A program made the position numbers and the translations under genes. Below are positions 1 through 10,722 of a stretch of DNA of 64,000 bases, piece by piece. The stretch is from positions 3,596,001-3,660,000 of the forward strand of contig JAHQRK010000001.1 of NCBI GenBank assembly GCA_019828595.1. Reading direction: 5' to 3'. The DNA is from Aphanomyces cochlioides (Eukaryota; Oomycota; Saprolegniomycetes; Saprolegniales; Verrucalvaceae). A model generated the notes under the pieces. That model did not search any database. It saw only the letters and a list, made by a program, of their open reading frames with translations, and was not told the origin of the DNA. Positions within the stretch are counted from its first letter, which is position 1, and every line of letters starts with the position of its first letter.

Positions 1-3000
1 GGATCGTGGTGTTTCTTCTCAACGCACGTATGTCCACACTCTCGACGAGCCGAAGACGCACAGCTTCGTTCACTGGAATTGGAGGCTCTGGCCACGGCTG
101 ATGCCAAATACCGCCTCGCTTTGAAAGTACTTCGGTCGTATGGAGAGCGCTGCAGACGCGACAAACTCGTGTTTGCTGCTTATCAAGGTTGACCACTGTC
201 GAGCAGAGACGACAGACGACGTCGCCACACGCTCGACACTGGAGTCGCCTTCGAAAGAGCGTGAAGCGCTTGGCGCAAGCCGAGCACGAGAAAAAGTCAG
301 CGAGCGGTTGCAGTCTCATCGCGTCGACGAGCTGTAGCTTGGGGAGGAGATCCACGTCTTCTTCCACTTGGTTGTCATGACCACTCGGATCTTCTTCCTC
401 TTGAGATGGTTTGGTTGGACGGAGTGGCTCCAGAGCAGTGAGAAGAACTCGTGTTCTGCCGCGCAGCCGTCGTCGTGTCAACGCGCCTCGGACAAACGCT
501 TGAAGGTGCGCGATCGCTCGGATCCTGCGCTGACGGCGTGCTCGAAAACGACGCTGCAAGATCGCTAGGCATCTTGTCGCTGCTTGGAGCTGTCGTTGCA
601 TCCTCAGACGAACGCGCCAACCTCGAAAGATTGCTTGGACTCGTACGGCGGCTCTGGCGCGGCGGTGATTGCTTTGAAATCGGCGCTGGCACCACAAAGT
701 CATGGCCTTTAATTGTTTGTACAGTCGCCGCCATCGATATCCGCGGAACACGTGCGTCAGAACGGCCATCTTGGCGTCAAGGACTTGTTCAAGCCATGCT
801 TCAAGCGCAGCGTGCGTATGGCTCTGAAGGAAGACCTTGGACGTGCCCAACTGAAGGCCATGTGGAGCATGCGACGATGAGGACGACGTCAAAGTTGCGT
901 CGGCTGGTGGCGTTGCTGTTGTTGGTAAGCGGCGGCACAGCGCGTCCAAGATCAAAGTAACGTCATGACTCGAAGCGCGTTCATGAGCCACGAGTGGCCA
1001 GAACCTTGCGCAGAAGTCTGGAATCGCCACGCGGATCGGATAGCCACGCCGCGCAAGCTGAATCGCGGCGACAACGCCATTGCAGCGCAGCTGTTCCTTC
1101 ATGCGATGGACGTCAAAGCGTCCTGGCACTGCATCGTCGTTTGGCTTGAAGCAGCGGACGTAATGCGGACTGGCAGCGTCATGCAGACGCTCCAAGAGTT
1201 GCGTGAGTTGGCTTTTGAACTTGCTCGCGACACTGCCTTGACGTCTTGAAGTCAACGTTGCAGTCGCGGCGGCAGTAGAAGCGACGCCAAGTTCACGAAG
1301 AAACATGTCGGACGCGTGGTGAAGGATCTCAACCAACGAGTCTTGCGCGACGCTGTTCTTGTCGCGGAAGCCGAGGCAGGCGTACTCGACCGAGCCGGCG
1401 TAGTGGTGGATCATGAAGCGCATCTTGGCTCTCTGGACATTCGACGCCGTCGCGACTGCACTCGGAAGGCATTTCATGTACAATTTGGCCGCAAATGCCG
1501 CGTCGGAGCCTTTGGCCAGCCGCGTTTCGTCGTCCAAGAGCGCAAAGAGGCCGTGTGGTCTCGCTGTGAAGAAATCGACGCAAATTGACGACGTGTCGGC
1601 GACATCCACCAATCGCCAGTCGATGCCTTGACGCATGTACTCGGCTTGCTCCTGCGCAAAGACGCGGGCGTGGCATTCTCGCTCAAGCACTTCGTTGGCA
1701 AAGTTGATGCAGAGCTGCTCGAACGAATTCGTCGCGACGTTTTCAAAGCCAAAGATGTCGAGGAGACCGATCCAATGGTCATGGCGCCGCGGCCGAGCCA
1801 GCCGCGCGTTCATTCTGTCGACGAGCCACTCAAAGAGACGGCTGTAGAGCGCTTTCGCCAGTCCATCCCGCGCCGCGCATGCTTCTTGAATCGACAGAGA
1901 CAGCACTTGGACATCTGACGATGCCACCACGAGCGTCCTTGTGCACAGCGCAGCAATGAGATCCGCCAACGGCATGGCCAGGAGCGCCGCTGCTGCTGAG
2001 ATCGAGCGGCTCGAGTTGATCGTCGGTTGGACTTTATCCGCCGTGGCGACAAAGTCGACGTTGCCGAGGTGGAGAATCGCCGCCAAGACGCGGAAGATGC
2101 TATTGTGTTCGTTGTCGTTCAGCCCCAACGACGTCATGGAGGCTACAAGCGCCTTGTAATGTTTGGCGTCGTCGCCTTGTCGAGTCAAGCAGCGGCTCTG
2201 CGCTAGGTACCGAAAGGACTTGGCAGCGTCGGCGCGGGTTTCCTTGGTGGGATTCACAAGTTGCAATGCAGCCAACGTCGACATTGGCGCGCCATGGAGA
2301 AGCTCAAAGAAGGCGTGGAAGTTGCGTTCTTGGAGCGATGGATTCACGACGCGGACTGTTTCCAAGAGGTACGTCTCGATCGTCGCGCCGAGGAGATCGC
2401 CGCTTTGTCGGGCGAATTCCAGCTGGATAAACTTGCCAAAGCGACTCGAGTTGTCGTTCCGAAGCGTGCGCGCATTGCCAAATGACTCGAGGACGATGTT
2501 GGCGTCCAGGACATGTTGGGTCAAATGCGCCGACCGGCGGAATCCCTCGACGGTATCGACGTGGCTGCTCACATGGACCAAATATTCCATGACGAGCTTG
2601 GTCGATTCCGTCTTGCCGCTGCCAGACTCGCCGCTGATGAGGATCGATTGATTCGTCTCGGTGCGCTTCATGGCGTCGTAGGCATTCGCAGCGACGCTGT
2701 AAATATGTGGCGATGGCGACGACGTTGCAGTCATCGACACTTCAAACGTTCGAAGGACGTCAGGGCCGAAGAGACGATCGACGCGGACGAAAGGGTTCAC
2801 GGCGAGGAGGAACGGTCCTGTGGTTGTGTAGATGAGGTCTTGGTGGAAGCGCGTCCGAAGCAACTGGACGAGACTTTCCTCGGAAACGTCGACTAGCTCC
2901 GTGAGGTCGTTCAACCCACCACCACTCGCGGCAGTATCGTCGTGTGAAGCATCCTCGAGAGAGCCGTCAAGGAGTAGACTCCTCTCGGTCATCTCGACGA

Positions 3001-3028
3001 GGTCGATCAAGTCTTTGGCATGTTGCAT
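1..3028 (-). CDS. Myosin heavy chain with IQ motifs and C-terminal FYVE finger (3' end cut by window)
   Basis: The minus frame is open without introns from the ATG at 3028 to the window edge (1009 codons), so the C-terminus is missing. The motor domain is complete. The P-loop GESGSGKT lies near residue 133, switch I NDNSSRFGKF near 190, switch II DIFGFE near 420, and the strut sequence VRCFKPND near 625. The converter is followed by several IQ-like helices rich in R-x-x-x-x-R, which should bind calmodulin or light chains. At roughly residues 910-960 there is a zinc finger with paired cysteines, a basic patch leading into LQCRACG, and a final CRVC, which fits a FYVE domain. The sequence after it (PWPEPPIPVNEAVRLRLV) resembles the linker before GAF domains in stramenopile FYVE proteins; that is an inference. 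The start is fixed by an in-frame TAG four codons upstream of the ATG. Expected role: actin-based motor targeted to PI3P membranes. Confidence 0.93.
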   Translation of the reverse strand, partial: MQHAKDLIDLVEMTERSLLLDGSLEDASHDDTAASGGGLNDLTELVDVSEESLVQLLRTRFHQDLIYTTTGPFLLAVNPFVRVDRLFGPDVLRTFEVSMTATSSPSPHIYSVAANAYDAMKRTETNQSILISGESGSGKTESTKLVMEYLVHVSSHVDTVEGFRRSAHLTQHVLDANIVLESFGNARTLRNDNSSRFGKFIQLEFARQSGDLLGATIETYLLETVRVVNPSLQERNFHAFFELLHGAPMSTLAALQLVNPTKETRADAAKSFRYLAQSRCLTRQGDDAKHYKALVASMTSLGLNDNEHNSIFRVLAAILHLGNVDFVATADKVQPTINSSRSISAAAALLAMPLADLIAALCTRTLVVASSDVQVLSLSIQEACAARDGLAKALYSRLFEWLVDRMNARLARPRRHDHWIGLLDIFGFENVATNSFEQLCINFANEVLERECHARVFAQEQAEYMRQGIDWRLVDVADTSSICVDFFTARPHGLFALLDDETRLAKGSDAAFAAKLYMKCLPSAVATASNVQRAKMRFMIHHYAGSVEYACLGFRDKNSVAQDSLVEILHHASDMFLRELGVASTAAATATLTSRRQGSVASKFKSQLTQLLERLHDAASPHYVRCFKPNDDAVPGRFDVHRMKEQLRCNGVVAAIQLARRGYPIRVAIPDFCARFWPLVAHERASSHDVTLILDALCRRLPTTATPPADATLTSSSSSHAPHGLQLGTSKVFLQSHTHAALEAWLEQVLDAKMAVLTHVFRGYRWRRLYKQLKAMTLWCQRRFQSNHRRARAAVRVQAIFRGWRVRLRMQRQLQAATRCLAILQRRFRARRQRRIRAIAHLQAFVRGALTRRRLRGRTRVLLTALEPLRPTKPSQEEEDPSGHDNQVEEDVDLLPKLQLVDAMRLQPLADFFSCSACAKRFTLFRRRLQCRACGDVVCRLCSTVVNLDKQQTRVCRVCSALHTTEVLSKRGGIWHQPWPEPPIPVNEAVRLRLVESVDIRALRRNTTI

Positions 3029-3450
3029 CGCAATCAACAACTACCTGGAGTGGAGTTTCCATTTCGCTCCACGGCATGGAATGTTCTCCATCTCATTCTC
3101 ACCGAAATGACATCCAAGCAATCTCGTCATGACGTCGAGAATGCGCTTCCAGCGACTTCTCCATCCTCTTGCAACTCTCCTGCTGCTTTTGTCCTCAATA
3201 CAAAGCCGCGAATGCCGCGTCCCCGCCATCCTCTCGTCTCGAGCGAGAAATGTGCCGTCGAGAGTGCGGGAAGGGAAGGCTCTATCACGACACCAGCGAC
3301 AATCGGGACGAGATGAAGGATATCACCATCCATCACCATCGTAACCGCGCCGTGAATTGAGTGTATATCTCTTCCTCGTGTCGTTCTCTCTCTCTCTCTG
3401 CGGGGGAGGTTCAAACGACTCAGTCGATAGAGGGATTTGATGGAACTGCA
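3029..3450. other. Intergenic, 5' flank of the myosin gene
   Basis: No supported coding exon was found. Short open stretches exist on both strands (for example minus 3127-3414), but none joins to the myosin frame by a GT-AG intron without meeting the TAG just upstream of the ATG. The region holds a TCTCTC-rich tract near 3380-3400 and presumably the myosin promoter. Confidence 0.4.
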
Positions 3451-4746
3451 TTAGGGACATCGCCGCAGCTTCTTTCGATTGCGTCGACCTGCTTCAAGCA
3501 GTTCTTTTCGCTTCGGGATCGATCGCAGTTCCCGCACAGTCGTGAGGAAGTCAAACACGACATGGCTCAGTGCATATTCAGTCCACTCGCGGCCCTGGAG
3601 TTCCACGCAGAGTGTTTCCTCCATCGCAGTGTGCTCGCATTTCCTACAGCCACAGGATTCGACATGGAGTTCAACGTGCGGAAGAACGTACAAGACTTGA
3701 AGGAGCACGACAATGCCGTCGAGTTCAATCTTCAGGAATGGCACGTGCTGCAAGAGCACTATGGCAAGGAATCTCGCGAACTGCGCGAGTGAATCGAGTG
3801 GTGGATCCGTGTCGGTGGGCCACCATGGGTGCGACGGCAACGGTGCCGCTGTGGTGTCTACAAGCAGCACGTCGAGACGCTCGCGGCGGTACTTTTGGAT
3901 GAGGACGTAGAGGAATGCCGGGAACGGTGCTTTGGCTTTCGATTCAAACTCTAGTGACGCCATCAAGGAAATTTAGATCAAAGACGCACCAGAATCATCG
4001 CCGCCGCTCTCGGCTGGAACTTCAACGAGCCCCCGTTTGAGGACAGATCGCTCGCGAATATCCAGCACGGCATCGCGTAGTCGAGTGAAGGCTTCAATGT
4101 ACACATTCGCGAGCTCATGGAACTCGAGTGCTGCGTTGTGGACGTCCACGTCGTCACTTGGAGGCGGCGTAGCGGGGATCTTGTATCGACAGACCGCGGG
4201 CGAGAGCGCTTTGAACTTGCGATCGACAGCTTCAAACGCATTGGCAGATTCGGACGTGTGGAAGCTCAAAGTTTGGATCTCGGCACTGGAAAAGCGATTT
4301 CCTTTGCGAGCAAAACAGATCGACATGACCTAGACATCATGTTGCCATGGAATCCGCCGAGAAGATGCAAGAATGCAATCGTACGTCGTTGAGCTTGTGG
4401 AGACAGAGCCGCTCGACGCTGCTGGGTAAATTGTACTTGAGTTGCTCGTCGACCGTCGGTTTGTGGTAGCGAAATGTATCGAGGAGTCGCATCTTCGCCG
4501 TCGCCGGCTTGTACTCCTTTGCGTCGTCGTTGACGTTCTACAGATATGCCATGAGTCGTCCGCGCGTCAACGACGCCACCAGACTTCGAATAGATTCAAT
4601 TGCTTGGCTTTCCGCAGCAATCCGCAAGGTCCAAGTGGTGCGGCCGGCGGCATGCATGGTCGGTCGTCACGCTGCTGCAGAGATTGCAGCAGTGGACTCG
4701 CCAGGGGTGATGCGAGTGCCGGTATCGTCGCTTCAGGCTCGCTCAT
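3451..4746 (-). CDS. Uncharacterised five-exon gene, 368-aa product
   Basis: I do not recognise the family. Exons read on the minus strand are 4746-4585, 4537-4385, 4329-3990, 3950-3692 and 3643-3451, joined by GT-AG introns of 47, 55, 39 and 48 nt; the total of 1107 nt is exactly 369 codons. The predicted protein starts MSEPEATIPALAS, has a proline-rich N-terminus, a helical middle (HNAALEFHELANVYIEAF) and a basic C-terminus (KRKELLEAGRRNRKK). No signal peptide or membrane segment is obvious. The fourth intron is 48 nt with no in-frame stop, so an unspliced read-through form is possible. It sits 58 bp downstream of the next minus-strand gene. The exon structure is reasonably firm; the function is unknown. 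Confidence 0.65.
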
Positions 4747-4804
4747 ATTGTGCCGCAAAGATAAGATTGCGTACTTGATTGAGAACGTACTTATGCATAT
4801 GCAT

Positions 4805-6296
4805 CTAGGCTACATTGTTTTGCATGTCGAAAAATCGTGATTTGTGCTCTTGCCACCATTTCTGCGCGTGAGCTTCCGAGATCTTCTCCTTGTCGAATAT
4901 GACGGCGACAACTTGCTCCTCATGGTTGTCTTCACGCCGTCCCATCTGAAGAGCGATACCTTCTCGGCCTGCGCCCTTGTCTGTCTTGCGATACATTGAG
5001 TTGAGCTCAAACAGCGCAGCATCTTGAAGGATAAGTCGGGCTTTTGTTTCCATGCCCGAGAAATCAATCTTGTAGTCGCAACTTGCAATGCCAGGAAGCA
5101 GCGGTACGTCATCGATGCCGCCTTCAGCATCTTGATCGTCGTCGTCGTCACCATCGTCATCCACATCGTCGCCGTTAGTGTCATTATCTTGCTGATCGTT
5201 GTCCAGAGTCATAGCTTTTGACGCTTTCAGTTCTGACTTCATGCTATTCAGCAAATGCGACGTGACTTCTAGCTTAGTGTCAACACCGCTCTTTCCTGTC
5301 GACTTCTTCTTCTTTAACGGTGGCTTTCCGGTCTTGGGCTTTGACGGCTTTTCAACTGTACTACGTGACACTGGACGCTTCTCGGGTGTGTCAGCCTGAG
5401 TTGGCCGGCTCTCTTTGAATGATCCCCCCTTCGTCACGTTTTCAAGCTTCTTGTCATTGAAAGAGTTTTGCTTCACGGGTAATGCGGGTTTCGGTTTGTC
5501 CTCTGGCTTGTCTGTCATCGTTTGGCGGCGATTAATCAAATTGGGCTTGAAGGTGAGCTCCTTTTCCTTTTCTTCACGTTGGCGTTTCTCTTCAGCTTCG
5601 ACCTTCCCTTGCTTCTTTCTCAACCATTCAGCTTGTCGCTCCATCATCGACATACTAGAGAACGATTTCTCTTTGGCAATCGAGGCAGGACGGTTAAGGC
5701 TGCGCTGAGATCCGTCGCCACGTGCAGACGTTGGCTCTCCGCTGGCAGTATTGTCATCTGAAATCTGTAAAGAAGGGACAACACTGTCGTCGTTGTCGGT
5801 CACAGGAAGCACAACGAGCTCTTTTCCAGGACGAAGTTTTCCACGACTAGGGCTCACATTTTCTGGCTCGGGCGCATCACTAGCTAGTTTAACGACTGGA
5901 ACCTCGCGAAGCTCGCACACTACAGTGATGAACATGACATATATCCCATCTCAATATCTCAATACCTAAGTGCATCCAACATCGACCTCGAGTCTCAGGG
6001 TATAGATCACCTCGACGAATCTGACGATGAATTAACTAAAACACAAAGTCAGCCGAGCAGAACGTAGATAGATATGCACTTACATCTTCTGTGCCATCGT
6101 CAGGGATGTTTTGTAGACTATTGTTGAGGAGCAACCATTCCTTGATGAATAGCGTCCTTTCTTGCCACACAGAGGGGCTGGGCACAGTTGTTTCGCGCAA
6201 ATATTGCAGCTACAAGACACACATGAGGCGATACATCCAAAGCTCAAGCACGAGTACAAGCTGCTCTGTCATGACCACATTGTCCTCCGTCGCCAT
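4805..6296 (-). CDS. Uncharacterised acidic/low-complexity protein with a BRX-like C-terminus, 449 aa
   Basis: Exons on the minus strand are 6296-6258, 6209-6084, 6035-5966 and 5919-4805; introns are 48, 48 and 46 nt and the frame closes at 450 codons. The N-terminal ~80 residues are folded-looking (LLQYLRETTVPSPSVWQER). A long polar region follows, with a coiled segment rich in K/E (about 170-220), a motif ELTFKPNLINRR common in low-complexity cytoskeletal proteins, and a run of aspartates near 320-340. The last ~90 residues end in SEAHAQKWWQEHKSRF, which resembles the W-W-x-E-N-x-x-R core of BRX-type domains; this is a weak inference. The start ATG is the first in the exon, and the upstream region is the shared promoter with WDR92. 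Confidence 0.7.
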
Positions 6297-6637
6297 GACG
6301 AAAGGCCCTGGAAAGTAATTTTAGACTAGGCATCACGAAACGCTTCTAAGGTCATGACTATTTCAGCATGGCAGCAACAATAGCATGATCTTCAACTCGC
6401 TCGTCATAATCCTAAAAGCAAACATGAGTCAAAGGTGCGCTCATTTGCTTGGATGGGATTTATCTTCCTCCTCATGGACTTTCCTCGCGACGAAGGTTTT
6501 CTCTCTCACGTATCTTCATGGAAAATTGAAAAATGGCGCCAAAGTTAGTTATCCGGAAAATCATCCGGATATAAATATCCGGATGACTGCAAAATGTGAA
6601 CCTTCGACATTTTTGAATTTGTTCGGAAACGACACCG
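6297..6637. promoter_or_regulatory. Divergent promoter with three TCCGGA palindromes
   Basis: This 341-bp spacer separates the starts of the minus-strand gene at 6296 and WDR92 at 6638. Three copies of an ATCCGGAT-like palindrome lie at about 6551-6584, some 55-90 bp upstream of the WDR92 ATG. The same element recurs before other genes in this window. The promoter role is inferred from position and recurrence. Confidence 0.5.
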
Positions 6638-7924
6638 ATGGATACGACGGACGCGCCGCAAGTCATTGAGCACATTACCAAGAGCTTAAATTACACGCCG
6701 TATGACGCAAGATGGATTCCATGCTCTGCTCGATTTGTCTCCATGGGCATTCATCCGCGTGCAACTGGTGCTATCAACGTTTTTGCATTGCAGCAAGGAG
6801 AATTGAAGACAGTGCTTGAATTGGAAAAACAACATGGGGTCAAGTGCGGCACCTTTGGTGCGTCATCGCAAGATGAACGCCAGTTGGCTGTTGGCGACTA
6901 TGCAGGTGTTATGAGTGTCTATGACTTTGAAAAGCCAGAAATTCCAGTCTACTCTGCCCAAGCCCACAAATCGATCATCAACTGCATTGATGGTTGTGGC
7001 GGTCTCAACATTGGCTACGGTGCTCCTGAACTCGTGACTGGTGGTCGAGATGGTGCGTGTTAGTGCCTTTGTGTATGTACTCACGACTTTTACAGGTTGC
7101 GTTCGTGTGTGGGATACCCGTGTAGCAAATCCAGTTGTATCATTGGAACCAGAGCAGACAGAAGCAGTTCGAGATTGCTGGACGGTTGCATTTGGTTTGC
7201 TCGTTTCTGAAACTTTCCTTTGACGAGTTCTATAGGCAATTCGTACAACGACGAAGAGCGCTGCATTGCTGCAGGCTACGACAACGGCGACGTAAAGCTT
7301 TTCGACCTCCGTACAAATACAATGCGATGGGAGACCAATGTTCAGAATGGTGTTGTTGGCGTACAATTCGACCGCAAGGATATTGAAATGAACAAGTTGC
7401 TGGTGACGACTCTTGAATCCAAATTCCGCATGTATGATATGCGTACTTTCCATCCATCCAAAGGATATGCGTACATGAGCGAAAAGGTACCATCACACGA
7501 TTGTATCATCGATGGACTAACATCTGCAGGCTCACAAGTCAACTGTGTGGCAAGGACGTTTCCTGCCTCAAAATCGCGACCTCTTCATGACGGGAGGCGG
7601 GAATGGAGGCTTCAACTTGTACAAATAGTAAGTTTGACTCATCTCACTATCTCACTACACTTTTCAGTCATTATCCTTCGTCACGCACCACGCAAGATGC
7701 TGATGGCATTCTCATGGGTGTTGGCGGTACTGTCGAACTACTCAATTCACGCGTTCTGTCTACTCAACCCATTGTGAGCATGGACTGGAGGTACATTCAG
7801 CCTGTGAACAACTGGATATTAACGTTTCTTCCTCTGTAGCACCGACCGCGAAGGCCTTTGCGTTCTCTCTTGCCTCGATCAAACCGTTCGCGTGTACATT
7901 GTGTCCAAGACGCACAAATATTGA
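6638..7924 (+). CDS. WDR92: WD repeat protein WDR92/DNAAF10 (Monad), dynein preassembly factor
   Basis: Six exons: 6638-7052, 7096-7194, 7236-7486, 7530-7627, 7668-7790 and 7840-7924. All introns are 40-49 nt. The product is 356 aa, almost exactly the length of animal WDR92 (357). The match is strong along the whole length: an N-terminal block with [12 protein letters not shown], then KCGTFGASS, the blade [52 protein letters not shown] and a final [20 protein letters not shown]92 forms one seven-bladed propeller and, with R2TP/prefoldin-like partners, helps assemble axonemal dynein arms in the cytoplasm. It converges with DRC4, another axonemal gene; the stop codons are 18 bp apart. Three TCCGGA palindromes lie just upstream. 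Confidence 0.96.
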
Positions 7925-7942
7925 TAATGCATATCCATGTGA

Positions 7943-9599
7943 TCACTTTGTTAGAAGTCCAGCTGGTCCTACACTCGTAGCTGTGAGCAACGGATTGAAT
8001 CCAAGCGTGCGAATATCTTCGTCTGGGAGACCAAAGTCGCGCATCTTGCTTTCGTAAGTCCGAAGTGCATCGTTGTACGCCTTGCTAGCTTTGGCAACTT
8101 GGTACTGCAGATCTCGAATCTTGTCGTTCTTGGACGAGAGGAGGTTGTCGAGCTTCTCAGTCACAAGGTGCACTTGACCACCATCGAGATTCGCAGCAGC
8201 CAGAATCTACAGCACATGAGAGCCGCGTCTTCCATGAGCTCCTTACTTCATCCAACTGGGCTTGCTTCTTGTTGTGCTGCTCGCCGTACGCACTCAGACG
8301 CTGTTCCAGCACCAGATTCTTGTACTCGCCCTTGGTTTGGATGCTGTGGATTGTGTGTTCAAAGCTATCGTAGAGAGTGTTGCGATTCGCCTCCATCGTC
8401 TTGTAAGCCACAGTGAGCTCTTGATGTTTCTTCTTGAGGTCGACAAGCTGCTTCCCAAGGAGGACGAGCCTGGCCTTGGCATTGCGAAGGCTTAGTCGGT
8501 CCTTCTGTTCGTCCTTAAGCTCATGCTTGAGACGTTCGACCTCTTGGACTGCCGCCGCCAATGGTTCACTCAGTCGTTTGTTCTCGTGCGAGATATCGTG
8601 CATGAGCTTTGCGTTCGCCGTCGCTTTCTTCTTCATCTCTGTGATTTCGCGCTTGAGGGAATCAATGAGCCGTAGGTTGTCCTTAGTGATGTCATTGTAG
8701 TAATTCTTCATTTGTGTAAATGCTCGCTCGTGGTTCTTCATGAGGTCATTGATGTGAAGATTCTTGCGCTCTTCGATCTCATGAATGTCAACTTTGCGTC
8801 GTAGCTCCAGATCTTCCTGGAGCTGTGCTAGACGAGCTTGGAGTCGCTCTTCCAGCGCTGCATTATTCTTTTCGAATTGCTCGCGGAGCTTGAGCAAGTT
8901 CTTCTCGTGGCTTTGCTTCATCTGCTCAATTTCGTCTTCGTTACTTAGCTCACGCTCCTTGAGTTCGAGTTTCAACGCTTGTTTGGCTCCTTTGAGCTTG
9001 TGCTCGCGGTGAATATGCATGTCTTTCTCCTCATCAATGTGCGTCAGTCCGTCCGTCTTTACTCGCTTCAGGTTGTTTTTGTGCTCGTATTCCAAATGCT
9101 TGACCTTTTGAATGTACACCTGAAACAAACCAATAAGGCAAGGGTGACAAGATATCTTTGTACGCGAACTTCGACTCGGTGATTATCTTCCATCATCTCC
9201 ATCTCGCGGTCTTTCGCCATGATCTCCATGTCATGCGTCTCCACTTCTCGCCGTGTAATGTCGTAGAACGATTGAATCGTATCCTACAAGTCATTGTCAC
9301 ACTTCAAACCTTCGAGGAGACTAGCAAACCCGTTCGTGCTGGACATAATTGCGATCAATCTGGGACTTGTCTAGTTGCTGTCGCAGCATCTGCGTCACTT
9401 CCTTGAGCATCTCGACATCCATCGTGTCATATTCTATCCAGGATGGCTTCAACTCGAAATTCAACCACAGGATGAATTACCTGATGGTTCCTCTGGGGGA
9501 GGAGCTTCTTCCTACAACCACCATCATGTCATACGCCTGGATAGAGCAAAACTGGTGTACTTTCTTTCCTTTCTTCCCTTTCTTGCCCTTCTTCGCCAT
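7943..9599 (-). CDS. DRC4: Dynein regulatory complex subunit 4 (GAS8/trypanin/PF2)
   Basis: Six exons on the minus strand: 9599-9561, 9511-9481, 9433-9330, 9283-9164, 9119-8247 and 8206-7943; introns 40-49 nt; 476 aa, against 478 in human GAS8. The start MAKKGKKGKKGKK matches the lysine-rich N-terminus of the family, so an upstream in-frame extension to 9680 was not used. The rest is almost continuous coiled coil. Family blocks seen include YDITRREVETHDMEI, IQKVKHLEYEHKNNL, ALKLELKERELSNE, DIHEIEERKN and QMKNYYNDITKDNLRLI. The C-terminus NDKIRDLQYQVAKASKAYND, followed by GFNPL and VGPAGL, is also typical. The protein is a core scaffold of the nexin-dynein regulatory complex in motile flagella. 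It is divergent from COQ3 and convergent with WDR92. Confidence 0.96.
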
Positions 9600-9753
9600 C
9601 TTCCTCGATGCAACTGCCCCTTCTTGACGAGAAACAGTTTCAGCGGTTTCGAAATACTCTATAAATAAATATTTTGACATCGTTCTGAATGGTCAATAGA
9701 AACCTCTTATTTTGAATATTTGAGTGTGGTGGAGTTCTCGACATTCGTTGCCC

Positions 9754-10695
9754 ATGCGCCGGTTCTACTCGACGGTGAATGCGAAGGAAGTGAGCAAATT
9801 CACGAAAGCCGCCAGGTCCGACGTACATAAAAGGCTTTCTGAGCTAATTCTGGAAGTAGTGACTGGTGGAAGCCAGCGAGCGACACGGGGGTTGGCCTGC
9901 TCCATCAAATCAACCCGACTCGTGTCAGCTACATTCGCAACCAGGCGATTGCTCATTTCAACAAGGATGTGCAGCGCAGTGCAGCATGGCCGCTCAAAGG
10001 TCTCCGCACGCTTGATGCCGGCTGCGGTGGTGGTATTCTCTCGGAGTCTTTGGCTCGATTGGGTGCTGATGTCACTGGAGTCGATCCTGGCCAAGCCAAC
10101 ATTGATACTGCAACGGCTCATGCCCAATTGGACCATGAGACCGATAGCATCCGCTACCTGTGTTCGACAGCCGAAGCTCTTGCCGAGCAAAACGAAACCT
10201 TCGACATTGTGTGTGCTCTCGAAGTGGTTGAACACGTCGACAATGTGCCAGCATTCATCGAAACTTTGACCAAACTTGTCAAGGTACTCTTTGTGCTGGA
10301 TGACTTTTTTCAGGATTATGCTTTGCATAGCCCGATGGAGTTCTCTTCATGTCGACAATCAACCGCACTGCTCTGTCCTATTTGACAACTATCGTTGCTG
10401 TGGAACAATTTTTCCGTTTGGTGCCGGAAGGTTTCCATGATTTTGCGCCACAAGAATGACCAAATGCTCGTAGGCACTCATGAATGGAACAAGTACATCG
10501 CGCCCCATGAGCTCACTGGCCACCTCCAGCAGGTTTGTCTGTGGAATGCGTTTTGTATATCATGATTCGTCTTAGAACAACATGGTGATTTCCGACGTGT
10601 CTGGAATAGTCGGCGATCCTTTCATTACCGGCTGGCGTTTGAGCTCAACATGCACGGATATCAATTATATTTTGTCTGCTAAGAAGAAGCAATAA
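9754..10695 (+). CDS. COQ3: Ubiquinone biosynthesis O-methyltransferase COQ3
   Basis: Five exons: 9754-9815, 9857-10283, 10331-10430, 10474-10532 and 10576-10695; introns 41-47 nt; 255 aa. The protein begins MRRFYSTVNAKEVSKFTK, a short basic stretch suited to mitochondrial import. It continues with SSDWWKPASDTGVGLLHQIN and the SAM-binding motif I LDAGCGGGILSESLARLG. The acidic loop is VTGVDP, then DIVCALEVVEHVDN and a post-motif block FMSTINRT. The C-terminal part contains LVPEGTHEWNKYIAPHEL, diagnostic of UbiG/COQ3. The enzyme performs both O-methylation steps in coenzyme Q synthesis on the inner mitochondrial membrane. It is divergent from DRC4 with a 154-bp shared upstream region. Confidence 0.95.
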
Positions 10696-10722
10696 ACGAA
10701 AGCGCTTGTTGTCTTGAGCCCA

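Noticed and set aside
4538..4584. In-frame TAG that seemed to break the gene at 3451-4746
   Set aside because: A 47-nt GT-AG intron in another frame removes the stop and links the MSEPEA exon to the next in phase 0.
9600..9680. Upstream in-frame methionine of DRC4
   Set aside because: The lysine-rich MAKKGKKGKK start matches the family N-terminus; the extension does not.
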